Below are positions 18,991 through 19,140 of a stretch of DNA of 19,140 nt, piece by piece. The position numbers and the translations under genes were made by a program. The stretch spans positions 1 to 19,140 of the forward strand of contig CAZNKO010000015.1 of assembly GCA_964573855.1 (NCBI GenBank). The letters run 5' to 3'. The first letter of the stretch is position 1. Every line of letters starts with the position of its first letter. The notes beneath the pieces were generated by a model. That model was not told where the DNA came from. It saw only the letters and a list, made by a program, of their open reading frames with translations, and did no database searches. The DNA comes from CAZNKO01 sp964573855. Its GTDB lineage: Bacteria > Patescibacteriota > Patescibacteriia > UBA9934 > GWF2-40-263.

Positions 18991-19020
18991 CCAGCCAGAG
19001 GCTGGTCCGCCTTCGGCGGA
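18991..19020. repeat. Twin palindromes after the outer tRNA 5' half
   Basis: CCAGCC-AGA-GGCTGG (18991-19005) followed directly by TCCGCC-TTC-GGCGGA (19006-19020), the latter touching the start of the outer D-loop. Both look like the small dispersed palindromes seen elsewhere in this window. Confidence 0.8.
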
Positions 19021-19047
19021 AGTTGAGCTATGGGCGCGAGCGACGCG

Positions 19048-19076
19048 ATCGTAACGTTTTTTTGACGCTGTGTCAA
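19048..19076 (-). promoter_or_regulatory. Promoter of the nested tRNA locus
   Basis: Minus-strand TTGACA (19076-19071), a 17-base spacer, TACGAT (19053-19048; the same -10 as ileS). Expected start near 19041, about 4 bases before the outer tRNA 5' end. The promoter is therefore positioned for the outer gene, and the inner tRNA depends on it. Confidence 0.8.
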
Positions 19077-19140
19077 TGGATGAAGATAAGGCGCCGTACC
19101 AAAACGTGGTTGGTGATTATTGCGTTTTAGTTCTCTGTTA

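Larger units (their letters stand above)
18755..19037 (-). tRNA. Interrupted tRNA-Arg(CCG), two halves separated by ~210 bases
   Basis: 5' half at 19037-19021: acceptor strand GCGCCCA, TA, D-stem GCTC, start of the D-loop AAC. 3' half at 18809-18755: D-stem GAGC, anticodon stem-loop CTTCC-CTCCGAA-GGAAG (anticodon CCG), AGGTC, T-arm GGACG-TTCAAAT-CGTCC, acceptor TGGGCGC, A, encoded CCA. All four stems pair perfectly across the insertion. A fragment TGGGGATA (18993-18986) inside the insert would complete a normal D-loop (AAC-TGGGGATA). The insert holds small palindromes, a pair of ~22-nt complementary arms and a complete second tRNA-Arg(CCG). It may be a dead gene or yield a bipartite/spliced tRNA; sequence alone cannot decide. 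Confidence 0.85.

Overview
The window looks like a scaffold from an uncultured Candidate Phyla Radiation bacterium (Patescibacteria, Parcubacteria-like). Three things suggest this. The left end encodes a giant secreted protein with the cell-surface repeat (core 'TVYYVGLDAKRHPFP') typical of that group. Small dispersed palindromes have landed inside genes and read as peptides such as VIARSEATKQS, PSTKLRAG, PLSKGGKRG and LPVRQAGG. Several genes start a few bases after a -10 box with no Shine-Dalgarno (SD) site. TGA is used as a normal stop. Two runs of N (961-1048 and 5397-5406) show a draft assembly. The lineage is an inference from style; no marker-gene tree was possible.

Layout. 1-5568 (-): partial secreted surface protein, broken by both gaps. 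5735-9397 (+): ileS, with a histidine-phosphatase domain inserted in its catalytic region and four repeat-derived in-frame peptides. 9416-10192 (+): TrmB-like regulator. 10175-12551: a GC-rich block with a divergent promoter pair. Leftwards lies a ~310-nt RNA with its own promoter, two 4-codon ORFs behind perfect SD sites and a terminator. Rightwards lies a long hairpin-rich leader, a 66-aa protein, a DIP1984-like protein and a terminator. 12607-17287 (+): DHH-like phosphoesterase, SIMPL-domain protein, HD-domain protein, ruvA and a FemA/B-like aminoacyltransferase. 17407-18179 (+): an unidentified ~190-nt RNA ending in a perfect 28-base palindrome terminator, directly followed by a HEPN-like protein. 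18195-18659 (-): conserved hypothetical. 18755-19076 (-): a promoter and two tRNA-Arg(CCG) genes, one nested inside the D-loop of the other.

How it fits together. Most genes are housekeeping or envelope functions of a small-genome bacterium (translation, recombination, peptidoglycan bridges, surface layer), probably in short transcription units. The unusual parts are the nested tRNA locus (the two halves of the outer tRNA are followed and preceded by ~22-nt complementary arms), the IleRS-histidine phosphatase fusion, the micro-ORF RNA, and the RNA-terminator-HEPN arrangement, which resembles a type III toxin-antitoxin layout.
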